The notes below the pieces were generated by a model. It searched no databases and was not told the DNA's origin. It saw only the letters and a list, made by a program, of their open reading frames with translations. A DNA stretch of 64,000 bases from Phytobacter ursingii (GTDB lineage Bacteria > Pseudomonadota > Gammaproteobacteria > Enterobacterales > Enterobacteriaceae): positions 372,001 to 436,000 of the forward strand of contig CABDWT010000016.1 in assembly GCA_901456055.1 (NCBI GenBank), given 5' to 3'. Positions 20,294 through 31,572 of this stretch are shown piece after piece (the first letter of the stretch is position 1; each line of letters begins with the position of its first letter). Both the position numbers and the translations under genes were made by a program.

Positions 20294-21115
20294 ATGCAGT
20301 CTCGTCGGTCACATCGTCTCAGCTGTTTTCGCCGTAACAAACGCCGTTTGCGTGAGCGCTTACGCCAGCGGATTTTTTTCAGAGACCAGGTGGTGCCGGA
20401 AGTGATGGAAAAACCGAGAGTAGTGGTACTAACGGGGGCGGGGATCTCCGCAGAATCAGGCATTCGCACTTTTCGCGCTGCCGATGGTTTGTGGGAAGAA
20501 CACCATGTGGAAGATGTGGCAACGCCAGAAGGTTTCGCCCGCAACCCGCAACTGGTGCAGTCTTTCTATAATGCGCGTCGCCAGCAGCTCCAGCTCCCGG
20601 AGATCGCGCCAAACCCGGCGCATCTGGCGCTGGCGAAGCTGGAAGATATTCTCGGCGACCGCTTTTTACTGGTGACGCAGAATATCGACAACCTGCACGA
20701 ACGCGCCGGAAACCACCATATCATCCATATGCACGGCGAATTGCTGAAAGTGCGCTGTTCGCAGAGCGGACAGGTGCTGACGTGGACACAGGATGTCACT
20801 GCAGAAGACAAGTGTCACTGTTGCCAGTTTCCTGCGCCGTTACGCCCGCATGTAGTCTGGTTTGGTGAGATGCCGCTTGGGATGGACGAGATTTATCATG
20901 CACTCGCGATGGCCGATGTGTTTATCGCCATTGGTACCTCCGGCCATGTCTATCCGGCGGCCGGTTTTGTCCATGAGGCTAAACTGCACGGTGCGCACAC
21001 CGTTGAGCTCAACCTTGAACCGAGCCAGGTCGGCAGCGAGTTCGAAGAGAAGCATTACGGCCTCGCCAGTGAAGTGGTGCCGGAATATGTTGAAAAGCTG
21101 CTGAAAGGGCTTTAA
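20294..21115 (+). CDS. cobB: NAD-dependent protein deacylase CobB (sirtuin)
   Basis: SIR2-family enzyme that removes acetyl and succinyl groups from lysines, for example activating acetyl-CoA synthetase. 273 aa in the long form. A basic leader of 37 residues precedes a second start codon (ATG at 20405, residue 38), matching the long and short CobB forms known in E. coli and Salmonella. [13 protein letters not shown] is at 48-60, QNID at 129-132, and catalytic His147 in HMHGE. The CHCC motif is a zinc-ligand pair. The C-terminus stops at LLKGL and lacks the extra KAGSIA tail of E. coli. Confidence 0.95.
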   Translation: MQSRRSHRLSCFRRNKRRLRERLRQRIFFRDQVVPEVMEKPRVVVLTGAGISAESGIRTFRAADGLWEEHHVEDVATPEGFARNPQLVQSFYNARRQQLQLPEIAPNPAHLALAKLEDILGDRFLLVTQNIDNLHERAGNHHIIHMHGELLKVRCSQSGQVLTWTQDVTAEDKCHCCQFPAPLRPHVVWFGEMPLGMDEIYHALAMADVFIAIGTSGHVYPAAGFVHEAKLHGAHTVELNLEPSQVGSEFEEKHYGLASEVVPEYVEKLLKGL

Positions 21116-21131
21116 GTCGGGTGAGGAAAAA

Positions 21132-21158
21132 GGGCCGCGAAGATGCGGCCCTTTTTTA
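21132..21158 (+). terminator. Terminator after cobB
   Basis: GGGCCGC / GCGGCCC stem (21132-21138, 21145-21151) plus six T. It falls just before potD on the opposite strand and is likely bidirectional. Confidence 0.85.
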
Positions 21159-21183
21159 TGGGGTGAGCCTGGCAGAATGAGCC

Positions 21184-22230
21184 TTAACGGCCTGCCTTGA
21201 GCTTCTGGTAATACTCTTCGTAAATGGCGCTGGCGTTGCCGACATCGTTTTGCCATTCACCTTTGCTGATGGTTTCAGCATCCGGGTAGAGTGATTTATC
21301 GTTAGCCACTTCCGGGCTGAGCAGCTTACGGGCCGCGAGGTTTGGCGTCGGATAGCCAATGGTTTCCGCTACCTGCTTAGCAATTTCCGGGCGCAGCAGG
21401 AAGTTAATAAGCTTAAGCGCACCCGCTTTGTTTTTAGCATTGGCCGGAATCGCAAGGCTATCCATCCAGAAGATGCCGCCTTCCTCAGGCCAGATAACCT
21501 GCAACGGCGTGCCCGCCTGGCGGGCGACATACGCGGAGCCGTTCCACACCATACCGAGATTTACTTCGCCTTCCATATACGGGTTCGCCGGGTTATCGGA
21601 GTTGAACGCCGCCACGTTAGGCATCAGTTTTTGCAGCTCTTTGTATGCCGCTTCAATCTCTTTCGGATCGGTCGTATTGCCGGACAGCCCCAGTTTACGC
21701 AGCGCCACCTGGAAGACTTCGCGCGCATCATCGGTAAGCAGCAGGCTGCTTTTATACTCAGGTTTCCATAAGTCCGCCCAACGGGTCACCGTCTTAGGAT
21801 CGATCTCTTCGCTATTAATGCCAATGGCTGTCGCACCCCAGATATACGGAATGGAGTAGTCGTTATTCGGGTCAAACGGCTTGTTCAGCATATCCGGGTC
21901 GAGATTATGGAAGTTGCTCAACTGCGATTTATCGATCTTTTGGATCATGCCCTCTTTACGCATTTTGTCGACGAAGTAAGTTGAGGGTACGACCAGGTCG
22001 TATGCACCATCTTTATAGGTTTTGAGCTTGGCATACATGGTTTCATTCGATTCATAGGTCGAATAGATAACCTTGAGGCCCGTCTCTTTAGTGAACTGCT
22101 CCAGCAGACCAGGCGGTACATATTCCGTCCAGTTGTAGAAGTAGAGTGTCTTGCTGTCGTCCGCGTGAGCGGCATTCATGCCCAGTGCCAGAGCTCCGGC
22201 AGCAAGCAGGTGGCGTGACCATTTTTTCAT
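21184..22230 (-). CDS. potD: Spermidine/putrescine-binding protein PotD
   Basis: 348-aa periplasmic binding protein of the PotABCD importer, equal in length to E. coli PotD. Signal peptide about residues 1-23 (ALALGMNAAHA). The mature protein opens with KTLYFYNWTEYVPPGLLEQF, where Trp and Tyr residues line the polyamine pocket. DLVVPSTYFVDKM and the C-terminal TIGYPTPNLAARKLL follow the family. It is the last gene of the operon, separated from potC by an ERIC repeat of about 126 bases, which is unusual for this tightly packed operon. Confidence 0.97.
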   Translation of the reverse strand: MKKWSRHLLAAGALALGMNAAHADDSKTLYFYNWTEYVPPGLLEQFTKETGLKVIYSTYESNETMYAKLKTYKDGAYDLVVPSTYFVDKMRKEGMIQKIDKSQLSNFHNLDPDMLNKPFDPNNDYSIPYIWGATAIGINSEEIDPKTVTRWADLWKPEYKSSLLLTDDAREVFQVALRKLGLSGNTTDPKEIEAAYKELQKLMPNVAAFNSDNPANPYMEGEVNLGMVWNGSAYVARQAGTPLQVIWPEEGGIFWMDSLAIPANAKNKAGALKLINFLLRPEIAKQVAETIGYPTPNLAARKLLSPEVANDKSLYPDAETISKGEWQNDVGNASAIYEEYYQKLKAGR

Positions 22231-22248
22231 TTAACGTCCCCTGAGATA

Positions 22249-22374
22249 AATACCCGTCGTCTTTCAAGCCGCATTTTTGTTGGCTGCGCTCGCTAACCCC
22301 AGTCACATAGTTATCTATGCTCCCGGGGATTAACGAGCTTGCCGCCGCAATGCAACACTAAATTCTTAGGGTAT
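22249..22374 (-). repeat. ERIC (enterobacterial repetitive intergenic consensus) element at the potC/potD junction
   Basis: About 126 bases, matching the classic 127-bp ERIC by memory of its consensus. Read on the reverse strand it has AATCCCCGGGAGCATAG, then a central dyad, then GTGACTGGGGTTAGCGAGCG, then CAGCCAACA, CTTGAAAGACGACGGGTA at the end. Its first 64 bases are translated as the end of potC. The boundaries are estimated from where the potC family sequence stops (22374) and where ACGGGTAT ends (22249). Confidence 0.85.
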
Positions 22375-23159
22375 CGGCCCTGGCGGCCTTTCGTTTTATC
22401 ACGTGCAAAAAGCTGGCTTGCGATAACCATCACCAGCGACAGAACGAGCAGAATGGTTGCCAGCGCGTTCACCTCGGGTGAGACGCCGACTTTCACCATG
22501 GAATAGATTTTCAACGGCAGAATTTCATAGCCCGGTCCGGTAACGAAGGACGAGACTACCACATCATCCATCGACAGGGTAAAGCTCAACAGCCATCCTG
22601 CCGCCACGGCAGGCATCGCCAGCGGCAGAATGATTTTGCGCAGGATCACCAGCTCGCTGGCGCCCAGATCTTTTGCCGCCTCCAGCATCCGCACATCAAA
22701 CCCTTTCAGGCGTGAATAGACCGTCACGACCACAAACGGCAGGCAGAACGTAATGTGCGAAAACAGTAGCGACCAGAACCCCAGTTGTATACCCAGCAGC
22801 ATAAACAGCACCAGTAATGAGATAGCCATAACGATATCCGGCGACATCATCACCACGAACAGCATACCGCTGACAAAAGGTTTGCCGCGAAAACGATAGC
22901 GGTACAGCGCCACGGCAGTCAGCGAACCGATAAGCGTGGCGAACGTGGCGGAGAACACCGCCATCGTCAGCGAGTGCTGTGCCGCCTGTAACAGACTGTC
23001 ATTATTCATCAGCAAGCTGTACCAGTCGGTGGTAAACCCTTGCCAGTTAATCCCGAATCGTGAGCTGTTAAACGAGTTCACAATCAGAATGATGATGGGA
23101 ATATAAAGGTACGCGTAAATGGCGGTCATAAAACCGCCGCGCAGCAGTCGACCGATCAT
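22311..23159 (-). CDS. potC: Spermidine/putrescine ABC permease PotC (C-terminus rewritten by ERIC)
   Basis: 282 aa, inner-membrane permease with six helices; the EAA loop [22 protein letters not shown] is intact. It matches E. coli PotC (264 aa) up to about residue 260 (ARDKTKG). From there the family tail (NTGDVK) is replaced by about 21 residues encoded in the ERIC repeat (RYPKNLVL..., ending NPREHR). The ATPase contact and membrane core are unaffected, so the protein is probably functional. The start overlaps the potB stop by 4 nt. Confidence 0.93.
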   Translation of the reverse strand: MIGRLLRGGFMTAIYAYLYIPIIILIVNSFNSSRFGINWQGFTTDWYSLLMNNDSLLQAAQHSLTMAVFSATFATLIGSLTAVALYRYRFRGKPFVSGMLFVVMMSPDIVMAISLLVLFMLLGIQLGFWSLLFSHITFCLPFVVVTVYSRLKGFDVRMLEAAKDLGASELVILRKIILPLAMPAVAAGWLLSFTLSMDDVVVSSFVTGPGYEILPLKIYSMVKVGVSPEVNALATILLVLSLVMVIASQLFARDKTKGRQGRYPKNLVLHCGGKLVNPREHR

Positions 23160-24013
23160 TCCAGCTCCACCTTCTTGTCAAGCAGACGCGAGGCGCGCCA
23201 GTAAACCAGTAATAGCAGGCCCATCACAAGGGTCAGCGTGATGCTGGTGGCCGCGCCAAACGGCCAGTCGCGAATATTGAGAAACTGACTTTTGATCACA
23301 TTGCCAATCAGCAGATTTTTGGCACCGCCCATCAAGTCCGATACGTAAAACAACCCCATCGCTGGCAGCAACACCAGCAGACAACCGGCAATAATGCCCG
23401 GCATGGTCAGCGGAATAATAATACGCAAAAAGGTCTGCAACTTGCTGGCACCGAGATCCTTCGCCGCTTCCAGCAAGGGTTTATCGAGCTTTTCGATACT
23501 GGAGTAGAGCGGCATGACCATAAACGGCAGCAGGATATACACCAGCCCGATAATCACCGCCGCAGGGGTAAACATCACGCGGAGTGGTTCATCAATGATC
23601 CCCAGCCAGAGCAAAAAAGTATTCAGATATCCTTTGGTGCTGAGAAAAATTTTCAGGCCATAGATACGAATCAGCGAGTTGGTCCAGAACGGAACGATCA
23701 GTAAAAATAACAATAACGGGCGCACTCTCGCGGGCAGCTTTGCCAGAAACCAGGCGAAGGGATACCCCAGCGCCAGGCAGGCAAAGGTTGCTATTACCGC
23801 CATATTTAGCGAGTGCAGCAGCACGTCAAAATAGAGAGGGTCCAGCAGGCGGGCATAGTTATCCAGCGAGAAGATCATGGCGACAAAATGGGCATCGTCG
23901 CGGGTCAAAAAGCTGGTAACAATGATCATCAGGTTGGGCAGAAAGACAAACAGCACAAGCCAACCGACGATAGTGGCAATCACCACATTCTGGAATTTAC
24001 TTGTGCTCTTCAT
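23156..24013 (-). CDS. potB: Spermidine/putrescine ABC permease PotB
   Basis: 285-aa inner-membrane permease, partner of PotC. Six predicted helices; first helix [23 protein letters not shown]. The EAA loop [26 protein letters not shown] contacts PotA. It overlaps the end of potA by 17 bases and potC by 4, so the operon is translated in a coupled way. Confidence 0.96.
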   Translation of the reverse strand: MKSTSKFQNVVIATIVGWLVLFVFLPNLMIIVTSFLTRDDAHFVAMIFSLDNYARLLDPLYFDVLLHSLNMAVIATFACLALGYPFAWFLAKLPARVRPLLLFLLIVPFWTNSLIRIYGLKIFLSTKGYLNTFLLWLGIIDEPLRVMFTPAAVIIGLVYILLPFMVMPLYSSIEKLDKPLLEAAKDLGASKLQTFLRIIIPLTMPGIIAGCLLVLLPAMGLFYVSDLMGGAKNLLIGNVIKSQFLNIRDWPFGAATSITLTLVMGLLLLVYWRASRLLDKKVELE

Positions 24014-25196
24014 CAGCCAGTACGACCTCCCAGCTTTCCACCCAATTAATCGCCATTTTTTGGTTCAAAGAGTGGTCAAAATCGGGGTCATCTTCGTTGA
24101 AGAACTCGCTGACCAGCACCATTTTGCCGTTCTCCAGCTCTACCACCGACTCCAGCGTCATCCCTTTATAATTACGTTCGCGTACATAACCTACCAGCCC
24201 TTCAACCTCTGCGACGTCATTGATTTCTTCGACGCGCAAATCTTCCGGGCGCAGCATTACGTTTAGCAACTGGCCCTTTTCGACCGGGAAGCTCACGTAA
24301 ATATTGCATTCGCGTCCTTCGACGGTCGCACGCACGCGCCGGGCATCGAGACGCTCAATGACGATGGCACTGAAGATATTAATCTCACCAATGAAACTGG
24401 CGACGAAGAGGTTCTTCGGCTCCTCGTAAATTTCCCGCGGCGTACCGTCTTGTTCTATTTTGCCGTCACGCATCACCACGATCCTGTCTGACATCGTCAG
24501 CGCTTCTTCCTGGTCGTGGGTTACGAAGACGAAGGTAATACCTAGTTTACGCTGCAACGCCTTTAATTCGTTTTGCATCTGCTTGCGCAACTTGTAATCC
24601 AGCGCGGAGAGCGATTCATCCAGTAAGAGCAGGCGTGGCTTGTTTACCACGGCGCGAGCAATAGCAACACGCTGTTGTTGACCACCGGAGAGTTGGTGCG
24701 GTTTGCGCCGGGCGAATTCTTCAAGCTGCACCATTCGCAGGGCGTCAGTGACGCGCGGAGCAATCTCTGCCGCAGGCGTTTTTTGCATCCGCAGACCAAA
24801 TGCCACGTTTTCAAAAACGGTCATATGAGGGAAAAGCGCGTAGCTTTGAAAGACGGTATTAACGTGGCGATGTTCTGCCGGTACGTCGGTGATATCCTGG
24901 TCGTCGAGTTTGATATGGCCCACATCAACGCTTTCAAGCCCGGCTATCAGGCGAAGCACGGTGGTTTTGCCGCAGCCGGACGGGCCGAGCAGGGTGAGGA
25001 ATTCGCCGTGATTGATGGTCAGGTTAAAGTCAGAAATGACCGTTTTACCATCAAAACCTTTACAAAGGTCGACCAGTTGCACCAGCGGAGTGGGCGAACG
25101 CGGTTGTGTATTCAATTTTTTACTCTGTCCCTTGTCAACGCATCGGATAACACTCCGGATGCGGGGTTTGTGATTAACCACCTTAGGGTCTGACAC
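23997..25196 (-). CDS. potA: Spermidine/putrescine ABC ATPase PotA
   Basis: ATP-binding subunit of the polyamine importer. Walker [10 protein letters not shown], signature [15 protein letters not shown], Walker [13 protein letters not shown], and a C-terminal TOBE regulatory domain ([11 protein letters not shown]...). E. coli PotA is 378 aa and begins at MGQSKKLN. Here that Met codon is AAG, so the E. coli start does not exist; the nearest in-frame starts are a GTG at 25196 (399 aa, used here) and later TTG codons. The correct start is therefore open. Confidence 0.93.
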   Translation of the reverse strand: MSDPKVVNHKPRIRSVIRCVDKGQSKKLNTQPRSPTPLVQLVDLCKGFDGKTVISDFNLTINHGEFLTLLGPSGCGKTTVLRLIAGLESVDVGHIKLDDQDITDVPAEHRHVNTVFQSYALFPHMTVFENVAFGLRMQKTPAAEIAPRVTDALRMVQLEEFARRKPHQLSGGQQQRVAIARAVVNKPRLLLLDESLSALDYKLRKQMQNELKALQRKLGITFVFVTHDQEEALTMSDRIVVMRDGKIEQDGTPREIYEEPKNLFVASFIGEINIFSAIVIERLDARRVRATVEGRECNIYVSFPVEKGQLLNVMLRPEDLRVEEINDVAEVEGLVGYVRERNYKGMTLESVVELENGKMVLVSEFFNEDDPDFDHSLNQKMAINWVESWEVVLADEEHK

Positions 25197-25405
25197 AGTG
25201 ATGAAGGCCTGGCATTCTACGGCAAAGCACTGAAATCGCCAATCATTGATCTATTTACGCGGCCAAAAGTTGGTTTTGTCAGCTACGTTTAACTGAACAA
25301 AACAAAAATGAAAATATCCTCGTTTGCGGGATAAAAGTGACCTGACGCAATATTTGTCTTTTCGGGCTTATTAATAATGTTGTCACGTTTAGCGAGGGTG
25401 GCTGT

Positions 25406-26632
25406 ATGGATAAATTATTAGAGCGTTTTTTACAGTATGTTGCGCTGGATACTCAGTCGAAGCCGGGTGTCCGTCAGGTACCGAGTACCGACGGGCAATG
25501 GAAGCTCTTGCGCTTACTCCAGCAGCAGCTTGAAGAGATGGGGCTGGAAAATGTCACACTGAGCGAGAAAGGGACAGTGATGGCTACGCTGCCCTCTACG
25601 GTTGACAAGCCAGTGCCCGCTATTGGCTTTATCTCGCATGTGGATACCTCCCCGGATTGCAGCGGTAAAAATGTGAACCCGCAAATCCTCGAAAACTACC
25701 GTGGCGGCGATATCGCACTGGGTATCGGCGATGAAATACTTTCACCCGTCATGTTCCCGGTGCTGCATCAGTTACTGGGGCAGACGCTCATTACCACCGA
25801 CGGTAAAACCCTGCTGGGTGCCGATGACAAAGCCGGTGTGGCAGAAATCATGACCGCGATGGCCGTGCTGAAACAGAAAAAAATCCCGCACGGTGATATT
25901 CATGTGGCGTTCACCCCGGATGAAGAGGTCGGTAAAGGGGCGAAGCATTTTGACGTCGGGGCGTTTGGCGCGAAATGGGCCTACACCGTCGACGGCGGCG
26001 GAGTGGGTGAACTGGAGTTCGAAAACTTCAACGCCGCCTCGGTCACGATCAAAATTGTTGGTAATAACGTGCATCCCGGAACCGCGAAAGGGGTGATGGT
26101 GAATGCGCTGTCGCTGGCCAGCCGTATTCATGCACTGGTGCCTGCCGACGAGAGCCCGGAAAATACCGAGGGTTATGAAGGTTTCTACCACCTTACCAGC
26201 ATCAAAGGCACCGTTGAACGCGCGGAGATGCATTACATCGTTCGCGATTTTGACCGCAAAGCGTTTGAGGCGCGTAAGCGCAAGATAATGGAAATTGCCA
26301 AAAAAGTCGGGAAAGGCCTGCACCCGGACTGCTACATTGAGCTGGTGATTGAGGACAGTTATTACAATATGCGCGAGAAGATTGTCGATCATCCGCATAT
26401 TATCGATATTGCCTGTCAGGCCATGCGCGATTGCGATATTGAACCGCAGATGAAAGCGATTCGCGGCGGTACCGATGGTGCACAGCTGTCATTTATGGGG
26501 CTGCCTTGTCCGAACCTGTTTACTGGCGGTTATAACTACCATGGCAAACACGAGTTTGTGACGCTGGAAGGCATGGAAAAAGCGGTGCAGGTGATTGTGC
26601 GTATCGCCGAATTGACAGCGAAACAGGAATAA
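25406..26632 (+). CDS. pepT: Peptidase T (tripeptide aminopeptidase) PepT
   Basis: 408-aa cytoplasmic zinc M20B peptidase that removes N-terminal residues from tripeptides. Metal-binding His in [11 protein letters not shown], the DDKAGVAEI loop, and the catalytic/bridging Asp/Glu in [15 protein letters not shown] are all present. In E. coli and Salmonella pepT is induced without oxygen by FNR. A half-palindrome TTGAT at 25246 upstream may be part of such a site, but the right half is poor. It is divergent from potA and closed by a clear terminator. Confidence 0.97.
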   Translation: MDKLLERFLQYVALDTQSKPGVRQVPSTDGQWKLLRLLQQQLEEMGLENVTLSEKGTVMATLPSTVDKPVPAIGFISHVDTSPDCSGKNVNPQILENYRGGDIALGIGDEILSPVMFPVLHQLLGQTLITTDGKTLLGADDKAGVAEIMTAMAVLKQKKIPHGDIHVAFTPDEEVGKGAKHFDVGAFGAKWAYTVDGGGVGELEFENFNAASVTIKIVGNNVHPGTAKGVMVNALSLASRIHALVPADESPENTEGYEGFYHLTSIKGTVERAEMHYIVRDFDRKAFEARKRKIMEIAKKVGKGLHPDCYIELVIEDSYYNMREKIVDHPHIIDIACQAMRDCDIEPQMKAIRGGTDGAQLSFMGLPCPNLFTGGYNYHGKHEFVTLEGMEKAVQVIVRIAELTAKQE

Positions 26633-26660
26633 ACGTTTTTTCTTAACAACGAGACAGACA

Positions 26661-26693
26661 AGCCGGGCAAACGTGACGCTGCCCGGCTTTTTT
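26661..26693 (+). terminator. Terminator between pepT and roxA
   Basis: AGCCGGGCA / TGCCCGGCT stem (26661-26669 and 26680-26688) plus T-run, placed between convergent pepT and roxA. Confidence 0.9.
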
Positions 26694-26698
26694 AGGGT

Positions 26699-27820
26699 TT
26701 AGTCCTCGAAGAACCAATATCCGCTGTTGACCAGCGCGGCGAGCATCGCAAGGAATGACGGGTCTTCGAGTGCATCGCCAAAGGCGCTCTCATCCAGAAC
26801 GATATGATTTGCCAGTGCGTCGAGTGCCGGGCGGTGCGGGGAGTTAATGCGCTCGCCGTTAACAAATACTTCGCCCGCAATACGCAACACGCGCAGCCCG
26901 CCTAAACGCACCAGCTTATCACCTTGTTTCAACGCATCATAAATCTCATCAGGCTGGTAGGGCGGCTCAGGTGGGGTGACGTCCAGTTCATGTCGCGACT
27001 GGGTAATAAACTCACCGATCCACTCATTGAAATGCTCTGGCTGATTGATCAGATCCAGCATCATCTGGCGCAGGCCATCCAGCTCTTGCGGCAGGACATC
27101 TGCCGGGTGTTCGCGTGACGGCACATCCGGGTCGGTATACCGCTGGCTGCCTAATTCGCGCTGCAACACATAATCGGCAAAACCACTGATCAATTCGCGT
27201 CCGCTGGGTGCCCGGTAGCCGACGGAGTAGTTCATGGAGTTTTCCAGCGAGTAGCCTTCATGCGGGAATCCTGGCGGAATATAGAGAATATCGCCCGGCT
27301 CCATCTCTTCATCGATAATGGCCTCAAAGGGATCGACCTGCAGCAGGTCCGGGTGTGGACAGTGTTGCTTCATTGGCGTCTTTTCACCCACACGCCAGCG
27401 ACGACGGCCAGTACCCTGAATGATAAACACATCGTACTGATCGAGATGCGGGCCCACGCCGCCGCCGGGCACGGAAAACGAAATCATCACATCGTCGGTT
27501 CGCCAGTCGGGCAGGGCGCGGAACGGACGCATCAGCGCCGCAGTCGGTTCATGCCAATTGTTCACCGCCTGCACCAGCAGCGACCAGTTGCTCTCGCCCA
27601 GATGATCATAGCTTTCGAACGGCCCGTGGCTGACCTGCCATTTGCCATCAAGATGGCTTACCAGTCGGCTGTCGACTTCATCTTCCATGGCCAGACCGGC
27701 CAGCTCGTCAGGGGAAATGGGATCGATAAATTGTGCAAAGCCGCGTTTGAGTACCACCGGGCGTTTTTGCCAGTAGCGCTCGATAAAGTCCGGCCAGTTA
27801 AGGTTGATGTTATAGTCCAT
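26699..27820 (-). CDS. roxA: Ribosomal protein uL16 arginine hydroxylase RoxA (YcfD)
   Basis: 373-aa Fe(II)/2-oxoglutarate JmjC-type oxygenase that hydroxylates Arg81 of ribosomal protein L16. The metal triad is visible: His125 and Asp127 in PHLDQYD and His187 in IPPGFPHEGY. The C-terminal winged-helix and dimerisation regions are present (to FED at the end). Length equals E. coli RoxA. It is convergent with pepT and is upstream of phoPQ with a 90-base gap. Confidence 0.96.
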   Translation of the reverse strand: MDYNINLNWPDFIERYWQKRPVVLKRGFAQFIDPISPDELAGLAMEDEVDSRLVSHLDGKWQVSHGPFESYDHLGESNWSLLVQAVNNWHEPTAALMRPFRALPDWRTDDVMISFSVPGGGVGPHLDQYDVFIIQGTGRRRWRVGEKTPMKQHCPHPDLLQVDPFEAIIDEEMEPGDILYIPPGFPHEGYSLENSMNYSVGYRAPSGRELISGFADYVLQRELGSQRYTDPDVPSREHPADVLPQELDGLRQMMLDLINQPEHFNEWIGEFITQSRHELDVTPPEPPYQPDEIYDALKQGDKLVRLGGLRVLRIAGEVFVNGERINSPHRPALDALANHIVLDESAFGDALEDPSFLAMLAALVNSGYWFFED

Positions 27821-27910
27821 GTTTGTTTCCCCAAACGTTAGTTTGAGTCGGAGTATAACGGATGGTGGACGGCCTGCGTGGGACAGGCCGGGTTATTTTG
27901 ACTGAATGCG

Positions 27911-29374
27911 TTAATTATCGCCGCTTATCGGTTGCTGGCGGCCGAAGATGGCCTCCATTTTTGCCCCGCCGAGTAAACTTTCGCTGGTCAGGATTTGTCC
28001 GTCGTATTGTTCAACGATTTCGCGGGCGACGGATAATCCCACTCCCTGACCCGGGCGCAGCGTGTCGGCGCGCTGGCCACGATCAAACACCACCTCACGT
28101 TTGGATAACGGGATCCCCGGACCATCATCTTCGATAATAATGTGCACGTTCTCATCGGTCTGCCTTGCCGACACTTCGACAAATTCGAGGCAATATTTAC
28201 AGGCGTTATCCAGCAAGTTGCCAATCACCTCCATAAAGTCGTTTTTCTCACCAACAAAGCTTATCTCCGGCGAGATATCGAGACTGATATTCACTCCTTT
28301 GCGTTGATACACTTTGTTCAGCGCCGAGGTCAGGCTATCAAGGAGCGGAGCGACCGGGTGAAGTTCACGGCTAAGCAGCCCGCTGCCACCGCGCATGCTG
28401 GCGCGGTGCAGATAATAACCAATTTGCTGAGAAATACGGCTTATCTGTTCCAGCATTACCGGTTCGGCGTCGCTGACGCTCAGTTTTTCACTGCGTAACG
28501 AACGCAGCGTACTTTGCAGCACGGCCAGCGGTGTTTTCAGGCTGTGTGTCAGATCGGTGAGGGTGGTCCGGTATTTGTCGTAGCGCTCACGCTCGCTTTT
28601 CAGCAGGCGGTTGAGGTTACGCACCAGACTGGTCAGCTCGCGCGTGGTGGCCGGGTTCAGATTCTCGCGGTGGTGTTCTTCCAGCTCGCGTACCTCTTTC
28701 GCCAGTTCCTCTATGGGCCGTAAGCTCCACCAGGCGGCTATCCACAACAGTGGGATCACCAGCAACAGGTTTGCCGCCAGAACATAAATGAACCAACTCC
28801 ACACCATCCAGGATCGCTTGAGTTCGATGGGAACGGTGTCAATAACGACAATGGTGAGCTGCGGCATTCGCGCCGTGGCCGGATAGAGGTTCACCGCCAC
28901 CGAGTGGGTCATTTCGGACGTGTTGTCATCTTCGCGAATTTCGTTGAACTGTTCCACCACCGACTCATCGTTATCCACCAGCGTGCTGGAGTCGTCCACA
29001 TCCGCTTCGATTTCATGGAATCCGTCGGCCTGGAGCCAGGAGGGATCAACACGTTTTGCCAGCCAGGGGATATCTCGCTGCGCCCAGATAAGTTTGCCAT
29101 CTTTATCATAAATCAGCGTGATGGTCGGGCTCTGTAAATTGAGGCTGTTGGGCAGGTCGACACTCAGGGTGTTGTTTTCCCAGCGGGCAAGGGTATAGAA
29201 CAGGTTACTTTCACCGCGCAGCAGACGAAACGTGGTCTTATCGAAACTGACGCTGTAACCTATCAGGGCAACCATGCCATAGGCGAGTGACAACACCAGC
29301 ACAACGGCGGCGGTCGCCAGAAGAAAACGAACCCGTAACGAGAGCGGCAGAAGATGCCGCATTACCCGTCTCAT
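27911..29374 (-). CDS. phoQ: Sensor histidine kinase PhoQ
   Basis: 487-aa (E. coli 486) inner-membrane sensor of Mg2+, acid and cationic peptides that phosphorylates PhoP. Helix 1 is at about 17-38, a PAS-like periplasmic sensor at about 45-190, helix 2 at about 193-216, then HAMP. The DHp His is in [12 protein letters not shown] (about 277), and the ATPase has [17 protein letters not shown] and GQGVGLSVA. The family's acidic patch is REDDNTSEM: residues 151 and 152 are Asn and Thr where E. coli has Asp and Asp. It overlaps phoP by 4 nt. Confidence 0.97.
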   Translation of the reverse strand: MRRVMRHLLPLSLRVRFLLATAAVVLVLSLAYGMVALIGYSVSFDKTTFRLLRGESNLFYTLARWENNTLSVDLPNSLNLQSPTITLIYDKDGKLIWAQRDIPWLAKRVDPSWLQADGFHEIEADVDDSSTLVDNDESVVEQFNEIREDDNTSEMTHSVAVNLYPATARMPQLTIVVIDTVPIELKRSWMVWSWFIYVLAANLLLVIPLLWIAAWWSLRPIEELAKEVRELEEHHRENLNPATTRELTSLVRNLNRLLKSERERYDKYRTTLTDLTHSLKTPLAVLQSTLRSLRSEKLSVSDAEPVMLEQISRISQQIGYYLHRASMRGGSGLLSRELHPVAPLLDSLTSALNKVYQRKGVNISLDISPEISFVGEKNDFMEVIGNLLDNACKYCLEFVEVSARQTDENVHIIIEDDGPGIPLSKREVVFDRGQRADTLRPGQGVGLSVAREIVEQYDGQILTSESLLGGAKMEAIFGRQQPISGDN

Positions 29375-30045
29375 TTGGGCAGTTCGAAGAGATAACCCTG
29401 GCCACGTACTGTGGTGATCACCTCTGCGGGATAGAGTGCCTGGATTTTCTTACGCAAGCGCCCCATCAGGACATCAATGGTGTGGCTTTCGCGCAGTTCG
29501 GCATCAGGATAGAGCTGGAGCATCAGGGAGTCTTTGCTGACCACTTTGCCGCTATTGCGAATCAGAGTCTCCATAATGGTGTATTCAAACGCCGTCAGTT
29601 TAACCACTTCGCTGCTGATCGACATTTCCCGGCGCGAGAGGTCCACCTGAAACGGCGGCATAGAGATAACCTGCGAGGCCAGACCGCTGTTACGGCGCAT
29701 TAATGCCTGAATGCGGGCCACAACTTCTTCAATGTGGAAGGGTTTGGTGACGTAATCATCAGCGCCCGCGCTCAGCACTTCGACTTTATCCTGCCAGCCT
29801 TCACGTGCGGTCAGGACTAAAACAGGCAGAGAGACCTCATGACTGCGCCAGCGGCGAATGAGCGATAATCCATCTTCATCGGGCAGGCCGAGATCGACAA
29901 TGGCGATATCAGGCACGTGTTCATTAAGAAAGTAGTCCGCTTCCTTTGCATCTTCCGCGGCATCGACCTGATGTCCCAGTTCCTGAAGTTGAACTTTCAG
30001 GTGGTGACGCAACAGGGCATTGTCCTCCACAACGAGTACGCGCAT
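29371..30045 (-). CDS. phoP: Response regulator PhoP
   Basis: 224 aa, OmpR/PhoB family. The phospho-acceptor Asp51 lies in [13 protein letters not shown], the switch residues in [10 protein letters not shown] and [11 protein letters not shown]. The winged-helix DNA-binding domain holds [10 protein letters not shown] and [18 protein letters not shown]. It ends one residue longer than the E. coli protein (LPK for LR). It overlaps phoQ by 4 nt and has its own PhoP box upstream, indicating autoregulation. Confidence 0.98.
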   Translation of the reverse strand: MRVLVVEDNALLRHHLKVQLQELGHQVDAAEDAKEADYFLNEHVPDIAIVDLGLPDEDGLSLIRRWRSHEVSLPVLVLTAREGWQDKVEVLSAGADDYVTKPFHIEEVVARIQALMRRNSGLASQVISMPPFQVDLSRREMSISSEVVKLTAFEYTIMETLIRNSGKVVSKDSLMLQLYPDAELRESHTIDVLMGRLRKKIQALYPAEVITTVRGQGYLFELPK

Positions 30046-30108
30046 CGTCTTAACTCTCCTTATATTTTCAATACGAATAGTGTAACGCTGATTCTCTGGC
30101 GGCAGGGA

Positions 30109-30125
30109 TAAACATTTGTTAAACC
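30109..30125 (-). promoter_or_regulatory. PhoP box for phoPQ autoregulation
   Basis: Reverse strand reads GGTTTA, five bases, TGTTTA, the direct-repeat PhoP box. Its spacing to the start (about 64 bases) and sequence resemble the E. coli phoP promoter, where the box lies about 11 bases upstream of the -10 element. Confidence 0.85.
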
Positions 30126-30182
30126 GAGAGGAAGGAAGCCCTCTTTCCCGATGAAAAGAGGGCGAAAGTCGGCAGGAAGGGA

Positions 30183-31556
<1,374 letters not shown>

Positions 31557-31572
31557 TCAGAACTCCGGGAGG

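Noticed and set aside
25246-25260. FNR site for pepT
   Set aside because: Left half TTGAT fits; the right half is too poor to call.
25772-26398. 208-codon reverse frame inside pepT
   Set aside because: Antisense to pepT, which has full motifs.
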